Source: Candidatus Hydrogenedentota bacterium
GTDB lineage: Bacteria > Hydrogenedentota > Hydrogenedentia > Hydrogenedentales > JAEUWI01
DNA length: 64,000 bases
Direction: 5' to 3'
Assembly: GCA_016182605.1 (NCBI GenBank)
Contig: JACPGE010000072.1
Location: forward strand, 43,598 to 107,597
The first letter of the stretch is position 1. Each line of letters opens with the position of its first letter. Position numbers and translations under genes: made by a program. The notes beneath the pieces were generated by a model that was not told the DNA's origin, did no database searches, and saw nothing but the letters and a program-made list of their open reading frames with translations. Positions 34,752-43,841 of this stretch are shown one piece after another.

Positions 34752-35465
34752 TCATGAGGCCCCCGTCACAATGCTTCGAAGCTTCGCTATATCTTCCAGC
34801 GTCCTGCGGAGCCGGCTGAGGGGGCGGAGGCGTGTGGTCCGGATCTCGGTCAGCGGCAGGCTCAGCGGGATCTCTTTGACCGAAATCTCCGGCGACAGGG
34901 CGGCACGCACGCACAGTTCACTGGGCCAGACGGCGCCCTTTGTTTGACAGACTTCGGCCAGGGGCAGGAGGCGCGATATGCGAAACACCTTGAGGCCGTG
35001 GGTCTCGGTCAGTGGGACCTTGCACGCATGGCGCAACAGAAAATTGTATAACTCCGTGAAGACCCGCCGCGACAGCGGACGCCGATCGATTCCCGGACTC
35101 AATTTCTTGGAGCCGATGACCAAATCGTACCGCGCCAGCTCCTCGTAGCCGCGATCGAGAAAATCCAGGTCAAGATAATCCAGTTCGAGAATGGCCGCTT
35201 CGTCGTGGGCCGCCGCGCGCATGCCTTCCAGCAGCGCCCGGCCGTAACACGCCCCGCCATCGTCGATAAGCGCCCGGACTTGGGGGTGCTTGGCCGCCAA
35301 TTCCCGCGCAATGGTCTTTGTCCGATCCATGCTCCCGTTCTCCGATAGCAGAATTTCCGCGGGCCCATACGATGCCTCGATCGCGGAAAGCAGCGTTTCC
35401 ACGCGTGAAATGAGGATCTCTTCCTCATTGAAGATGGGCACAATCAGGGAGAGAGGGCGGCTCAT
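34752..35465 (-). CDS. Family 2 glycosyltransferase
   Basis: The 237-residue product has the GT-A opening SLIVPIFNEEEIL, the LLSENGSMDRT nucleotide-binding loop, and ELDYLDLDFL, where the metal-binding DxD would be. Its length and layout are like dolichyl-phosphate-mannose-synthase-type enzymes without membrane helices. The ATG at 35465 overlaps the TGA of the upstream FAD gene (ATGA), which decides the start. It probably moves a sugar to a lipid carrier in the glycan cluster. Confidence 0.82.
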   Translation of the reverse strand: MSRPLSLIVPIFNEEEILISRVETLLSAIEASYGPAEILLSENGSMDRTKTIARELAAKHPQVRALIDDGGACYGRALLEGMRAAAHDEAAILELDYLDLDFLDRGYEELARYDLVIGSKKLSPGIDRRPLSRRVFTELYNFLLRHACKVPLTETHGLKVFRISRLLPLAEVCQTKGAVWPSELCVRAALSPEISVKEIPLSLPLTEIRTTRLRPLSRLRRTLEDIAKLRSIVTGAS

Positions 35466-36763
35466 CCTCCCGCCCTCAAGGACTCCGCCAGGGTCTTCCC
35501 ATGGAGAATGGCATCCTCCATCGCCGAATATTCCCAAGTCCCGTAGCGGCCGGTGCTGTAGATTCCAAGCGACGCCAATTGGTGAAGCAATGCGGTTGAC
35601 ACCGGCGTCCTTTGCTTGTCGTAGATACAATAGGCCACGGGCAGCTTCTCGCAGTGAGTGAAGCAATGTCCGTCCAAATCAAATACCCCAAGATCGCGCA
35701 CTTGTCTCTCGACCCTGGAGACCAGGGCGCTCCAATCATGTCCATCGCGTCTGCATCCAACTTCCACGGCGAGAATCTGTTCATCGCCTGGCGTGGCGCG
35801 CGGAAAGAAATTTTTTGGCAGACTTATCCGGTAGAAAGTGTACTCGGGATCCGGAAAATAGATCCAGTGCACGCCTTCGGGCACGGCCCCCCGGACAACC
35901 ATGTTGATCGTGTATACGGTAGTGTATTCCAGCAGATCTGCGGCCCTCTGTGCCGATTGCGGCAGATCGGACAACGCAACAAGCCGGTTCAGCGGCAGCG
36001 TGCTGATCAACTTCTCATAATGGACGCTTGTTCCGTCGGAGAAATGCACGCACCGCTCCGTGGTCTGTATGCGCACCACCTCCTTGTTGAAATGAATATT
36101 CGGAAGCCGTTGCGCAAACGCGTCTGGAAGTTCGCGGATGCCGCGCCGCCGCGGATAATAGAAGGCCGAGTTATAACCGAACGCTTCATCCGAAGGCGCA
36201 TAGGCCGATCGCCGGATCTTCCCGGCGTCGGCCGCGGGCAGGAAGCGCATCCATTCACAGGTCATGTCGCGGGGGGGCGTGTCCCAGATCTTCCTGTTGT
36301 AGGGCAAGAGGTAATGCCGGCTGATGCCCGCGCCAAAGGTGTTCAGGGCATAGTCTTCGTAAGAACCGGTCCGCAGTTCCGCATCGTGCTCCGGTCCATG
36401 CGGCGCGATCGTGTCGAGTCCGCGAAGACAATCCTCCCGCATTTGCTCGCTCAACCCGTGGAGATTCAACTCGAAAGGATAGGAGATGAGGCGGCCATCG
36501 CAGTAGATGCGCGCTTTCCGTTCCACCTGCGCGGCTTCCAGGCCCAGCGTCTCAAAGACCAGTTTCCGCACGTACTCCGAGCGCAGATGCAGCAGATGGG
36601 GCGCGAGGTCGAAGGAGCACCCGCGCACCAATAGCGAACGCACAAGCCCGCCCGGTTCAGACTCCCGCTCATAGATGGGGGTACCCGTGCCGTAGTGGAA
36701 GGCGAAACTCAGTCCAGTCAGCCCGGCGCCCAGCACGACTGTTCCATCCGTTGAATCCGTCAT
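35462..36763 (-). CDS. FAD-dependent oxidoreductase (UDP-galactopyranose-mutase/amine-oxidase-like)
   Basis: The 433-residue product has an N-terminal Rossmann motif, VVLGAGLTGLSFAFHYG, then ERESEPGGLVRSL, the typical second part of the FAD-binding region. It also has LLPYNRKIWDTPP, seen in UGM- and protoporphyrinogen-oxidase-like sugar-cluster proteins. The C-terminus has the FAD-binding GRYGTWEYSAMEDAI. It should oxidise or isomerise a sugar nucleotide or a lipid-linked sugar. ATG 36763 has GGGAG upstream and starts just ahead of the dinucleotide fold. Confidence 0.8.
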   Translation of the reverse strand: MTDSTDGTVVLGAGLTGLSFAFHYGTGTPIYERESEPGGLVRSLLVRGCSFDLAPHLLHLRSEYVRKLVFETLGLEAAQVERKARIYCDGRLISYPFELNLHGLSEQMREDCLRGLDTIAPHGPEHDAELRTGSYEDYALNTFGAGISRHYLLPYNRKIWDTPPRDMTCEWMRFLPAADAGKIRRSAYAPSDEAFGYNSAFYYPRRRGIRELPDAFAQRLPNIHFNKEVVRIQTTERCVHFSDGTSVHYEKLISTLPLNRLVALSDLPQSAQRAADLLEYTTVYTINMVVRGAVPEGVHWIYFPDPEYTFYRISLPKNFFPRATPGDEQILAVEVGCRRDGHDWSALVSRVERQVRDLGVFDLDGHCFTHCEKLPVAYCIYDKQRTPVSTALLHQLASLGIYSTGRYGTWEYSAMEDAILHGKTLAESLRAGG

Positions 36764-36845
36764 CGCTACTCCCGCCAGGCCAACGCGGCCGGGCTGCCCT
36801 GACTCTCCAAAGAAGTCTGGGACCATTGCATCGAAGGAAGCACTA

Positions 36846-37712
36846 CTATATCCGGTCAAGATATTGGCGGATATACATTTCCAAGCCGTGTTCAAGCGTG
36901 TACCGGGGCCGCCAGCCCAGCCGCTCTCCGATAAGCGACACATTCGCAACGATGTCCATCACGTCGTTGGGCCGTTGATCGGCGTTGTAGGTTACCACGG
37001 CGTCCCCGCCGAGGAACTTCTGGGCGATGCGCACCGCATCGGAAACACGGTGGCTGACGCCTGAGCCCACATTGAACCGAACGCACCCGGTGCAGCCGGC
37101 ATCAAGCGCCGCCAGAATCGCCTCTACGGCGTCGCCAATGTACAAGAAATCTCTTCTGCTATCCGGATTGCCCAGTGCAAGCCGGCCATGATGGAGCCCG
37201 TGTACGATCTGCGGCATCAGGAATGCCGTGTTCTGGCCAAGACCGAACAAATTGAAGAACCTCAAAATGCATGACGGCGTGTCGAACTGTGCGGCATAGG
37301 CTTCGCAGAGTTGCTCGGCCAGGATCTTGCTCGACGCATAGGGGTTCCAATGCCGCACGGGGTGCCGTTCGTCGATGGGCAGGTACACCGGGTCGCCATA
37401 GACATAGGTGCTGGCAAGGATCAGGCGCGCATTGCGTTCACGGCATAATTCGAGACAGTTCAGCGTGCCGGTGACGTTGGTCTCGTAATAATCCCGGGGC
37501 GATTTCCAGGAATCCGGCACGAAGGTCCGTCCCGCGAGGTGAACGAGAGAATGGAACTCGGGGAGGGCGCGCAACGCGCTCATGTCGAGCACATCCACGT
37601 TGTCCCGCAGGCTGGCGCAGGTCACGGCGCCGCCCCGCGCCTCCAGTGCCTCCCGAAGATGGGTCCCCACAAAGCCGCTGGCCCCCGTTACCACTATGCG
37701 CGTGTCCGGCAT
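36846..37712 (-). CDS. NAD-dependent sugar-nucleotide epimerase/dehydratase (short SDR)
   Basis: This is an extended SDR of 288 residues with TGASGFVGTHL (NAD-binding), LVHLAGRTF, the Ser/Thr at ASTYVYG, and the catalytic pair in YASSK (Tyr and Lys). The FFNLFGLGQ and NVGSGVSHRVSD blocks are typical of the GalE/GDP-mannose-dehydratase/RmlB group. The substrate cannot be assigned. It starts 2 bases after the stop of the nucleotidyltransferase and precedes the FAD gene. Confidence 0.85.
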   Translation of the reverse strand: MPDTRIVVTGASGFVGTHLREALEARGGAVTCASLRDNVDVLDMSALRALPEFHSLVHLAGRTFVPDSWKSPRDYYETNVTGTLNCLELCRERNARLILASTYVYGDPVYLPIDERHPVRHWNPYASSKILAEQLCEAYAAQFDTPSCILRFFNLFGLGQNTAFLMPQIVHGLHHGRLALGNPDSRRDFLYIGDAVEAILAALDAGCTGCVRFNVGSGVSHRVSDAVRIAQKFLGGDAVVTYNADQRPNDVMDIVANVSLIGERLGWRPRYTLEHGLEMYIRQYLDRI

Positions 37713-37714
37713 GG

Positions 37715-38410
37715 CTATACTTCGAAATGTTCTTTGTAGGCGGTCTGAGCGGCTTCATAATCGGGCATCTGCCCAATGTCGAGCCAGACCTCCTGGAGAT
37801 GGTATTTGCCCACGGGTTTCTCCCAGGCGAGCATGGACTTGATCAGTTCATCCATCCCGAAGTAGACGTTCTCCGGAACAAGCTCGAAGATGCCCGGCTT
37901 CACCACGTAGATGCCGGCAAGAATCTCGATCTCGAAATCGGGCTTTTCCTGGATGTCCGTGACGTAGTCACCGCTGTACGAAATTCTGCCGAAGGCGAAG
38001 GGGGCAACAATCTTCTTGATGCTCACGCAGAGATCGCAATCCAGCCCAAGGGCAAAATCATAGAACTTCTCGAAATCGATCGTGCTCAGTATGTCGCCGT
38101 TCATCATGATGAACGGTTCGGTCAAGTGTTCCTTCAGGAGCGTAATGGGCCCCACCGTGCCCAACGGCTTTTCCTCCTTGCTCACGTGGAGCTTCACGCC
38201 GTAGCGGGAGCCGTCCCCGAAGAAGCTGTTGATATACTGGGATTTGTAGTTGGTGGCGAGAAATATCTCATCGAATCCATGCGCCTTCAATCGCTCAATC
38301 TGTATTTCAAGCAGCGACTTTTCCCCAATGGGAAGCAAGGGTTTCGGGATGATCTCCGTGAATGGGCGCAACCGTGCCCCCAATCCGCCCGCCAGAATGA
38401 CGGCTTTCAT
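37715..38410 (-). CDS. Sugar-phosphate nucleotidyltransferase
   Basis: The 231-residue product has the NTP-binding signature ILAGGLGARLRPFTEIIPK. PKPLLPIGEKSLLEIQIERL and the metal-binding Asp in MMNGDIL follow, with EKPLGTVGPI. It is the catalytic domain only, as in mannose-1-phosphate guanylyltransferase or glucose-1-phosphate thymidylyltransferase relatives. ATG 38410 follows GAGGAG at the right distance. It supplies the activated sugar for the neighbouring SDR genes. Confidence 0.88.
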   Translation of the reverse strand: MKAVILAGGLGARLRPFTEIIPKPLLPIGEKSLLEIQIERLKAHGFDEIFLATNYKSQYINSFFGDGSRYGVKLHVSKEEKPLGTVGPITLLKEHLTEPFIMMNGDILSTIDFEKFYDFALGLDCDLCVSIKKIVAPFAFGRISYSGDYVTDIQEKPDFEIEILAGIYVVKPGIFELVPENVYFGMDELIKSMLAWEKPVGKYHLQEVWLDIGQMPDYEAAQTAYKEHFEV

Positions 38411-38421
38411 GCGCGTGCTCC

Positions 38422-39459
38422 TCAATAACTGTAGTGCGCCGGTCTGTGGGAACCCATGTTCTCGCGCAGCCAGGCCAGGGTGCGTTCAAGTCCGGTATCG
38501 AGCGTATAGCGTGGACGCCAGCCCGTTTGTGCCAGCAGGCGGCTGTTGTCGCAATACAGCCGCTCCACCTCGCTCGATTCCGGCCGGACCCGGCATGCAT
38601 CGATCTCGATCCTTGGTTTCGTGTTCAGCATTTCCGCGATCTTCCACAACAAGGCTTCCATGGATATTTCGGAACCCATGCCCACGTTGGTTGCGGAACC
38701 CATCAGGGACTCCGCCCCCGCAATCGCGAGAAAGCCCGCCGCCGTATCCTCGACAAAGGTAAGGTCGCGCGTTGGCGCCAGATTCCCCACCCGCAAGAGT
38801 TGCTCGCCCGCCAGCAGTTGCATGGCTGTCGAGGGTATAAAGGCCCGGGCGGATTGGCGCGGCCCGTAGGTGTTGAACGGCCGGACCACCCATACCGGCA
38901 GGCCGAAGGAACGATGGTAGCTCAGTGCCAATTGATCGGCGCCGATCTTGGTGGCGGCATAGGGTGACTGCCCCACGGCAGGATGCGATTCTCCAATGGG
39001 TACGCTTTGCGCAGTCCCGTACGTCTCACTCGTGCTCGTGACGATCACCCGATCAAGCTGGAAATCCCGCGCGGCTTCCAAAATGTTGTAGGCGCCCTCG
39101 ATGTTGGTGCGCAGGTAAGCCAGCGGCGACACATACGAATACGGGATGCCGATCAGGGCGGCCAGATGAAAGACGGAACGGGCGCCCTTCATGGCATTGC
39201 GGACACTGTCGGCGTCCCGGATATCGCCGGAGACAATCTCCATGGAATCTTTTAGCGGCGAGTTGTCCAGCCATCCCCACGTGCCGCCCGAATTGTAGTG
39301 GACGAAAGCGCGGACCCGGTATCCCAATTGCACACACGACTCTGCCAGATGAGAGCCGATGAATCCCCCCGCGCCCGTGATCAGGATGGGATCGGGCAAT
39401 GCCGGCAAGGGCGTCTCTCCCGGACCCGGCGGCAAGGAAACGGAATCGCTGAGCGGCAA
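38422..39459 (-). CDS. NAD-dependent sugar-nucleotide dehydratase (SDR, LegB-like)
   Basis: This extended SDR of 345 residues has ILITGAGGFIGSHL, VFHLAALIGIPYSY, TSTSETYG, the catalytic YAATK, and RPFNTYGPRQSARAFIPS. It resembles the 4,6-dehydratases of UDP-N-acetylhexosamines in sialic/legionaminic-acid-like clusters (LegB) and GDP-sugar dehydratases. The likely start is TTG 39459 with GGGAGGG upstream; no ATG precedes the fold. It is the first gene of the glycan operon. Confidence 0.85.
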   Translation of the reverse strand: MPLSDSVSLPPGPGETPLPALPDPILITGAGGFIGSHLAESCVQLGYRVRAFVHYNSGGTWGWLDNSPLKDSMEIVSGDIRDADSVRNAMKGARSVFHLAALIGIPYSYVSPLAYLRTNIEGAYNILEAARDFQLDRVIVTSTSETYGTAQSVPIGESHPAVGQSPYAATKIGADQLALSYHRSFGLPVWVVRPFNTYGPRQSARAFIPSTAMQLLAGEQLLRVGNLAPTRDLTFVEDTAAGFLAIAGAESLMGSATNVGMGSEISMEALLWKIAEMLNTKPRIEIDACRVRPESSEVERLYCDNSRLLAQTGWRPRYTLDTGLERTLAWLRENMGSHRPAHYSY

Positions 39460-39676
39460 ATCAAACCCTCCCCCTCCCGCCCGTATTTTACAGCGAGACA
39501 GGAAACTCTTGGAGATAGATATGGCGGAATGCTTCCGAAGTATATAAAGCAGGAGGGAGCATTTGCAAACCCCGGGAGTGCCCTTTGGCTTTGGGAAGAG
39601 CGAGGCTGCCGCAATACCGGGGCTGTACGACGGCCAACCGGATGCAGACCCGCAAGCGCCTCTTTCCGCTTGCCCC

Positions 39677-39940
39677 TTACTGTTTCATCTCGATTTGCGC
39701 GGCCGCAATCCGATCTGCGATCCAGGGCGGCAGCATGCGCCCCAGGCGGATAAGCCACAGCGTGCGCCTTGGAAAGTATAGACGCGTTTTCCGCTTCCGC
39801 GCCGCGGCGAGTTCCGTAAGGTTCCGGTCCAACAGCACCAGTTCCACGCCCTGCGCCAACAGCGCCTTCGACAGGGCGGGGGCCAGTTCGCCCGCCCCTC
39901 CGGCGATCGGGGCCTTCTTGAATCGTTGTGGCATCGCCAC
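39677..39940 (-). pseudogene. Short-chain dehydrogenase remnant with internal deletion
   Basis: The 87-codon frame keeps the two ends of an SDR. Residues 10-46 carry a degraded dinucleotide loop (IAGGAGELAPALSKALLAQ) and the LVLLDRNLTELA strand. From residue 47 on comes a C-terminal tail (RRTLWLIRLGRMLPPWIADR), as in classical SDRs of about 260 residues. The middle, with the Ser-Tyr-Lys active site, is gone, and the normal TGAxxGxG is altered. It is probably non-functional, lying in the gap between the glycan operon and a glycerophosphodiesterase. Confidence 0.6.
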
Positions 39941-39979
39941 CTTCGGATTGGGTAGTGCTTGCGCAAACTCACGCCCCGG

Positions 39980-40801
39980 CTATTTCGCGGCGGGCTGCGT
40001 TGCGCCCTGCGCATCCAGAAACCGGATTAGCCCCTCGGGATCGTCTGTCTGAATGCCGTCTGTGCCCCACGTGAGCGCGTCCGCCCAGCAACTGGGATCG
40101 CTCTCGTCCACGATCACTGCCGCTCCCGCATCCTGGCACTGCTTCAAGAACTCCTGGGAGTAGAACTTCCACACCGAGGCCACCACCGGCACGCCCGGAA
40201 AACGTTCGAACAACTTCGGAAGGTTTTTGGCCGGCCCTGGATCGGGCATGATGATGCATTCCGCACATTCCGCCTGTACCTGTTCCAATGCCTTGAAACT
40301 CGCGTACCACAGAATGTCTTTCTCCATCTGGTGCTTGCGAATGACGCCCAGCGTCTGCGTGACGCCCGCATCCTTGAAGTCCAGGTAAATCCCGATCTTG
40401 CCCTTGCAGAGGGTGAGGATCTCGTCAAACGTCGGAATGCGCTCATTCGCCCATTCCGCGCCCACCCGGCTGCCAATGTCCATCGCCTTCAACTCCGCCA
40501 GCGTATGGTCCCGCACCTTCCCCTTCACCGCGCCCTGGGTATAATGGTCGACGTCCGCATTGTGCACACTCACCAGTTCCCCGTCCTTCGTCGTGCGCAA
40601 ATCGATCTCCACATAATCCGCCCCAAGATCTATGGCTTTCTGGTAGGCCGCAAGCGTGTTCTCGGGTATGCCAACGTGCGCGCCGCGATGGGCCATTACG
40701 TAGACGCCGCCGTGTTTCGGGGCCGGCAGCACCCCGCCCAGGGCCGGGAGGCACATAGCCAATGCAAGGAGGATGAGAAAGTTGAGCCTGAATGCGATCA
40801 T
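39980..40801 (-). CDS. Secreted glycerophosphodiester phosphodiesterase
   Basis: GDPD enzymes split glycerophosphodiesters into glycerol-3-phosphate and an alcohol. The 273-residue product has a signal peptide (about residues 1-24). The catalytic HRG is at 38-40 with ENT at 48-50, metal ligands are in EIDLRTTKDGELVSVH (Glu66, Asp68), and His80 closes the site. The C-terminus shows GIQTDDPEGL, the usual GDPD ending. ATG 40801 follows AGGAGT. A longer frame would disrupt the signal peptide. Confidence 0.9.
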   Translation of the reverse strand: MIAFRLNFLILLALAMCLPALGGVLPAPKHGGVYVMAHRGAHVGIPENTLAAYQKAIDLGADYVEIDLRTTKDGELVSVHNADVDHYTQGAVKGKVRDHTLAELKAMDIGSRVGAEWANERIPTFDEILTLCKGKIGIYLDFKDAGVTQTLGVIRKHQMEKDILWYASFKALEQVQAECAECIIMPDPGPAKNLPKLFERFPGVPVVASVWKFYSQEFLKQCQDAGAAVIVDESDPSCWADALTWGTDGIQTDDPEGLIRFLDAQGATQPAAK

Positions 40802-40920
40802 GACGCAGGTACTCCTGAAGGTGGACGGCGTGCCGTGGTTGAACTGGACGAGGCTGGACGCCATGCATTATAACGAAGTTGCGGGACAGATCGAAGCCCG
40901 TACGGGACAACAACGCTCTT

Positions 40921-41835
40921 ATGCATTCTCGCATTCTTATCACCGGCGGCAACGGGTTCGTCGCGGGCAGCCTCATTCGTCAGGGAGCCGCGCTCCATGA
41001 GCTGCATGTGCTCAGCCGGGGCCCCGCACCCGGAGCGCTGCCCACGGGCGTCACTTGGCACACCCTGCAGAACGGAACCCCGGGCGCGCTCATCGCGTTG
41101 GTGGAGCAGCTACGCCCCGATGCCCTGCTCCACACGGCGGCCATCGCCAATATCGACTACTGCGAGGCCCACCGGGAGGAGGCGCACACGGTGAATGTGG
41201 GCCTGACTCAGGCTCTGTGTGACGCGGCCACCTGCACAGGCGCAAAGTTTATTTATCTCTCCACCGACAACGTTTTCGACGGCGTCCGTGGCCGCTATAC
41301 CGAGGAAGACCGGCCCAGCCCCGCCAACTACTACGGCGAAACGAAGGCGGAAGCCGAAGGCCGCGCCGCCCTCCTGGAAAGCCCCTGGGTCGTGGCCCGT
41401 GTATCGTTGGTCATGGGCCTGCCCCTCCTGGGCACAGGCAACTCCTTCCTCTCCCGCATGATCCCCACTTTGGAGCGCGGCGAGGCCCTGGGTGTGCCGC
41501 CAGACGAAATCCGCTCCCCCATCGATGCCGTCACCCTCGGTCAGGCCCTCCTCGAACTCGCGGTCTCCAGCCCCTTCACCGGCTACCTTCATCTCGCCGG
41601 GGATGATATAGTAAATCGCTATGAGATGGTGCGCCGGGTGGCCGCAGCCCTGGGCTATGACGCCCATTTGGTCGTGGCCAACGATCCGGCTACAATACCG
41701 GGCCGGGCAAATCGTCCCCGGGATGGGTCACTCGTGAACGGCCGCGCCCACGCCGTCCTCCAAACGCCCCTCTGCGGGCTGGAAGAAGGCGTACGGCGTG
41801 TGCTGGCGGCGCGCGATCGGTACGGAATGCAGTGA
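40921..41835 (+). CDS. RmlD-like SDR (dTDP-4-dehydrorhamnose reductase family)
   Basis: This extended SDR of 304 residues has ILITGGNGFVAGSL, LLHTAAIANIDYCEAHREEA, a STDNVFDG motif and the active YYGETK (Tyr, Lys). These are hallmarks of the RmlD group. The substrate is not certain: relatives also reduce other 4-keto sugars or act on other substrates. Its stop overlaps the earliest in-frame start of the cytochrome/DUF1549 gene, so it is first in a three-gene operon with two secreted planctomycete-type proteins. Confidence 0.8.
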   Translation: MHSRILITGGNGFVAGSLIRQGAALHELHVLSRGPAPGALPTGVTWHTLQNGTPGALIALVEQLRPDALLHTAAIANIDYCEAHREEAHTVNVGLTQALCDAATCTGAKFIYLSTDNVFDGVRGRYTEEDRPSPANYYGETKAEAEGRAALLESPWVVARVSLVMGLPLLGTGNSFLSRMIPTLERGEALGVPPDEIRSPIDAVTLGQALLELAVSSPFTGYLHLAGDDIVNRYEMVRRVAAALGYDAHLVVANDPATIPGRANRPRDGSLVNGRAHAVLQTPLCGLEEGVRRVLAARDRYGMQ

Positions 41836-41846
41836 AGGGAATGGGT

Positions 41847-43832
41847 ATGTTTCGATTGTCGTTGCTGACTGGGCTTGTCTTCGCCGGCGCGGCCGCCGTG
41901 ACCGCCGCCGCCGAATTGCCCGAACCCGCCGCAATCCAGGTCGACTTTGTCCGCGATGTCCACGCCATCCTCGCCGAGCGCTGCTATGAATGCCACGGTA
42001 ACGGCAAGCGCAAGGGCGAACTTCAACTCGACTCCCGCGAGGGCCTGCTGAAGGGGGGCGAGAATGGCCCCGCCATTCTCGAGGGCAACAGCGCGGAAAG
42101 TCACCTCATCCAACTCGTCACCGCGACCGATCCCGATGACCGCATGCCCCCCAAGGGCGATCCCCTGAAACCGGAGGAAATCGCGATCCTGCGCGCCTGG
42201 ATCGACCAGGGACTGAACTGGAACATGGCCGCGCCCGAAAAGGCGGAGTACACCGCGCCGCTGAAGCTCATCGAAAGCGCGGATCTCGTCGCCGCGCGCA
42301 CCGAGACCAATCTGATCGACCGCTACCTGGGCGCCTGGCACGAATCCCGGGGCGAGACCTATGGGGAAGCCCTGGAGGATGCCCGCTTCGCCCGCCACGT
42401 CTGGCTCGACACCGCCGGCCTTTTGCCGCCCGTGGATCAATTGCAGACCTTTCTTGCCGATCCCGCGCCCAACAAGCGTGAAGCCCTGATCGACAGGCTT
42501 CTGGCCGACAAGCAGGCCTATACGGAACACTGGATCAGTTTCTGGAACGATCTGCTCCGCAACGACTTCGAGGGCACCGGCTACATCGACGGCGGACGCG
42601 AACAGATCTCCGACTGGCTCTACACGGCCCTCTACGAAAATAAGCCCTACGATCAGTTCGTCCGCGAACTCGTCGCGCCCGTCCCCGGCGCCAATGGCTT
42701 CGTCAAGGGTATCGTTTGGCGCGGGGACAACGCCGCCGTCCAACAGGCCCCCATGCAGGCCGCACGCAACATCGCCCAGGTCTTTCTGGGCGTCAACCTG
42801 AAATGCGCCTCCTGTCACGACAGCTTCATCGACGCTTGGCAATTGCGCGACGCCTACGGCTTCGCCAACGTCTTCAGCGAAACCTCGCTGGAACTCGTGC
42901 GCTGCGAGACTGCCACCGGCGCCATGGCCGATTACCGCTTTCTCTGGCCCGATGTGGGCAGCATCGACGGCGCCTTGCCCGTGGATGAACGGCGCAAACA
43001 GGCCGCCGCTCTGGTCACCTCCACGGAAAACGGTTTCTTCGCCCGCACCATCGTCAACCGCGTCTGGGCTCTCCTCATCGGCCGCGGCATCGTGGAGCCC
43101 CTGGACTCCGTCGAGCGCGAGCCCTGGTATCCCGAACTCCTCGACGCGCTCGCCCGCGACTTCATTGCGCACAACCACGACATGAAGCACCTCCTCAAGA
43201 CCATCATGGCTTCCCGCCTCTACCAGACCGCGGTTCCCGATGCGGACGAGGCCGAACACCCCCACTTCGCCGTGCGCCGCATGACCTCCGAAGAATTCTA
43301 CGATGCCCTCAGCACCCTCACGGGCGTGTGGCAATACAACCCCAAGTTCCTCCTCCCCGAAGAGCGCACCCCGGAAGAGGCAGCCCGGCAGGAGGCCCTC
43401 CGGCAGGCCGCGGCCGGCGGGAAGTCGGAACAGGCCACGGCCGACGCAAAGAATATCGAGAACCGGCGCAGGCCCGTGCGCGCCTGGCGCATTCCCGCCG
43501 ATTCGCTCACCCGCGCCCTGGGCCGCACCCCGCGCGAACAGGTCACCACCCGCCGCGAATCCGTCGCCACCACGTTGCAGGCCCTCGAGCTGAGCAACGG
43601 AAATATGCTCGCGGAGTTTCTGGGTGTGGGCGCTCAATCCCTGAAACAACGCTACGGCGCGGATGCCCCCGGCCTCGTGGACTACCTCTTCATGCAGGGC
43701 CTCCAGCGCTCCCCCACGCCGGACGAAAAAGAAGTCGCATTCGCGCTCCTCGGTGAGGAAGCCGCGCAGGAAGGCATCGAAGATCTGCTCTGGATCGTGG
43801 CCATGCTGCCCGAATTCCAGTTGATCCGCTAA
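41847..43832 (+). CDS. Secreted PSCyt1-DUF1549-DUF1553 protein
   Basis: The 661-residue product has a signal peptide, then a planctomycete cytochrome C-like domain (PSCyt1) with CYECH (Cys46, Cys49, His50) and the GLLKGG block. A DUF1549 region (DARFARHVWLDTAGLLP, LADKQAYTEHWISFWNDLLR in parts) carries a second CASCH. DUF1553 occupies the C-terminal third (NGFFARTIVNRVWALLIGRG, TSEEFYDALS). The family is widespread in Planctomycetes and relatives, always beside DUF1501 genes, and is thought to act on complex polymers; the enzymatic activity is unproven. ATG 41847 gives the best ribosome site (GAAGGGA). Confidence 0.9.
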   Translation: MFRLSLLTGLVFAGAAAVTAAAELPEPAAIQVDFVRDVHAILAERCYECHGNGKRKGELQLDSREGLLKGGENGPAILEGNSAESHLIQLVTATDPDDRMPPKGDPLKPEEIAILRAWIDQGLNWNMAAPEKAEYTAPLKLIESADLVAARTETNLIDRYLGAWHESRGETYGEALEDARFARHVWLDTAGLLPPVDQLQTFLADPAPNKREALIDRLLADKQAYTEHWISFWNDLLRNDFEGTGYIDGGREQISDWLYTALYENKPYDQFVRELVAPVPGANGFVKGIVWRGDNAAVQQAPMQAARNIAQVFLGVNLKCASCHDSFIDAWQLRDAYGFANVFSETSLELVRCETATGAMADYRFLWPDVGSIDGALPVDERRKQAAALVTSTENGFFARTIVNRVWALLIGRGIVEPLDSVEREPWYPELLDALARDFIAHNHDMKHLLKTIMASRLYQTAVPDADEAEHPHFAVRRMTSEEFYDALSTLTGVWQYNPKFLLPEERTPEEAARQEALRQAAAGGKSEQATADAKNIENRRRPVRAWRIPADSLTRALGRTPREQVTTRRESVATTLQALELSNGNMLAEFLGVGAQSLKQRYGADAPGLVDYLFMQGLQRSPTPDEKEVAFALLGEEAAQEGIEDLLWIVAMLPEFQLIR

Positions 43833-43841
43833 GGAGACTCC

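Noticed and set aside
41655..43649. A 664-codon minus-strand frame
   Set aside because: It is antisense to the cytochrome/DUF1549-DUF1553 gene and the end of the RmlD-like gene; it is Gly/Val-rich without domains.
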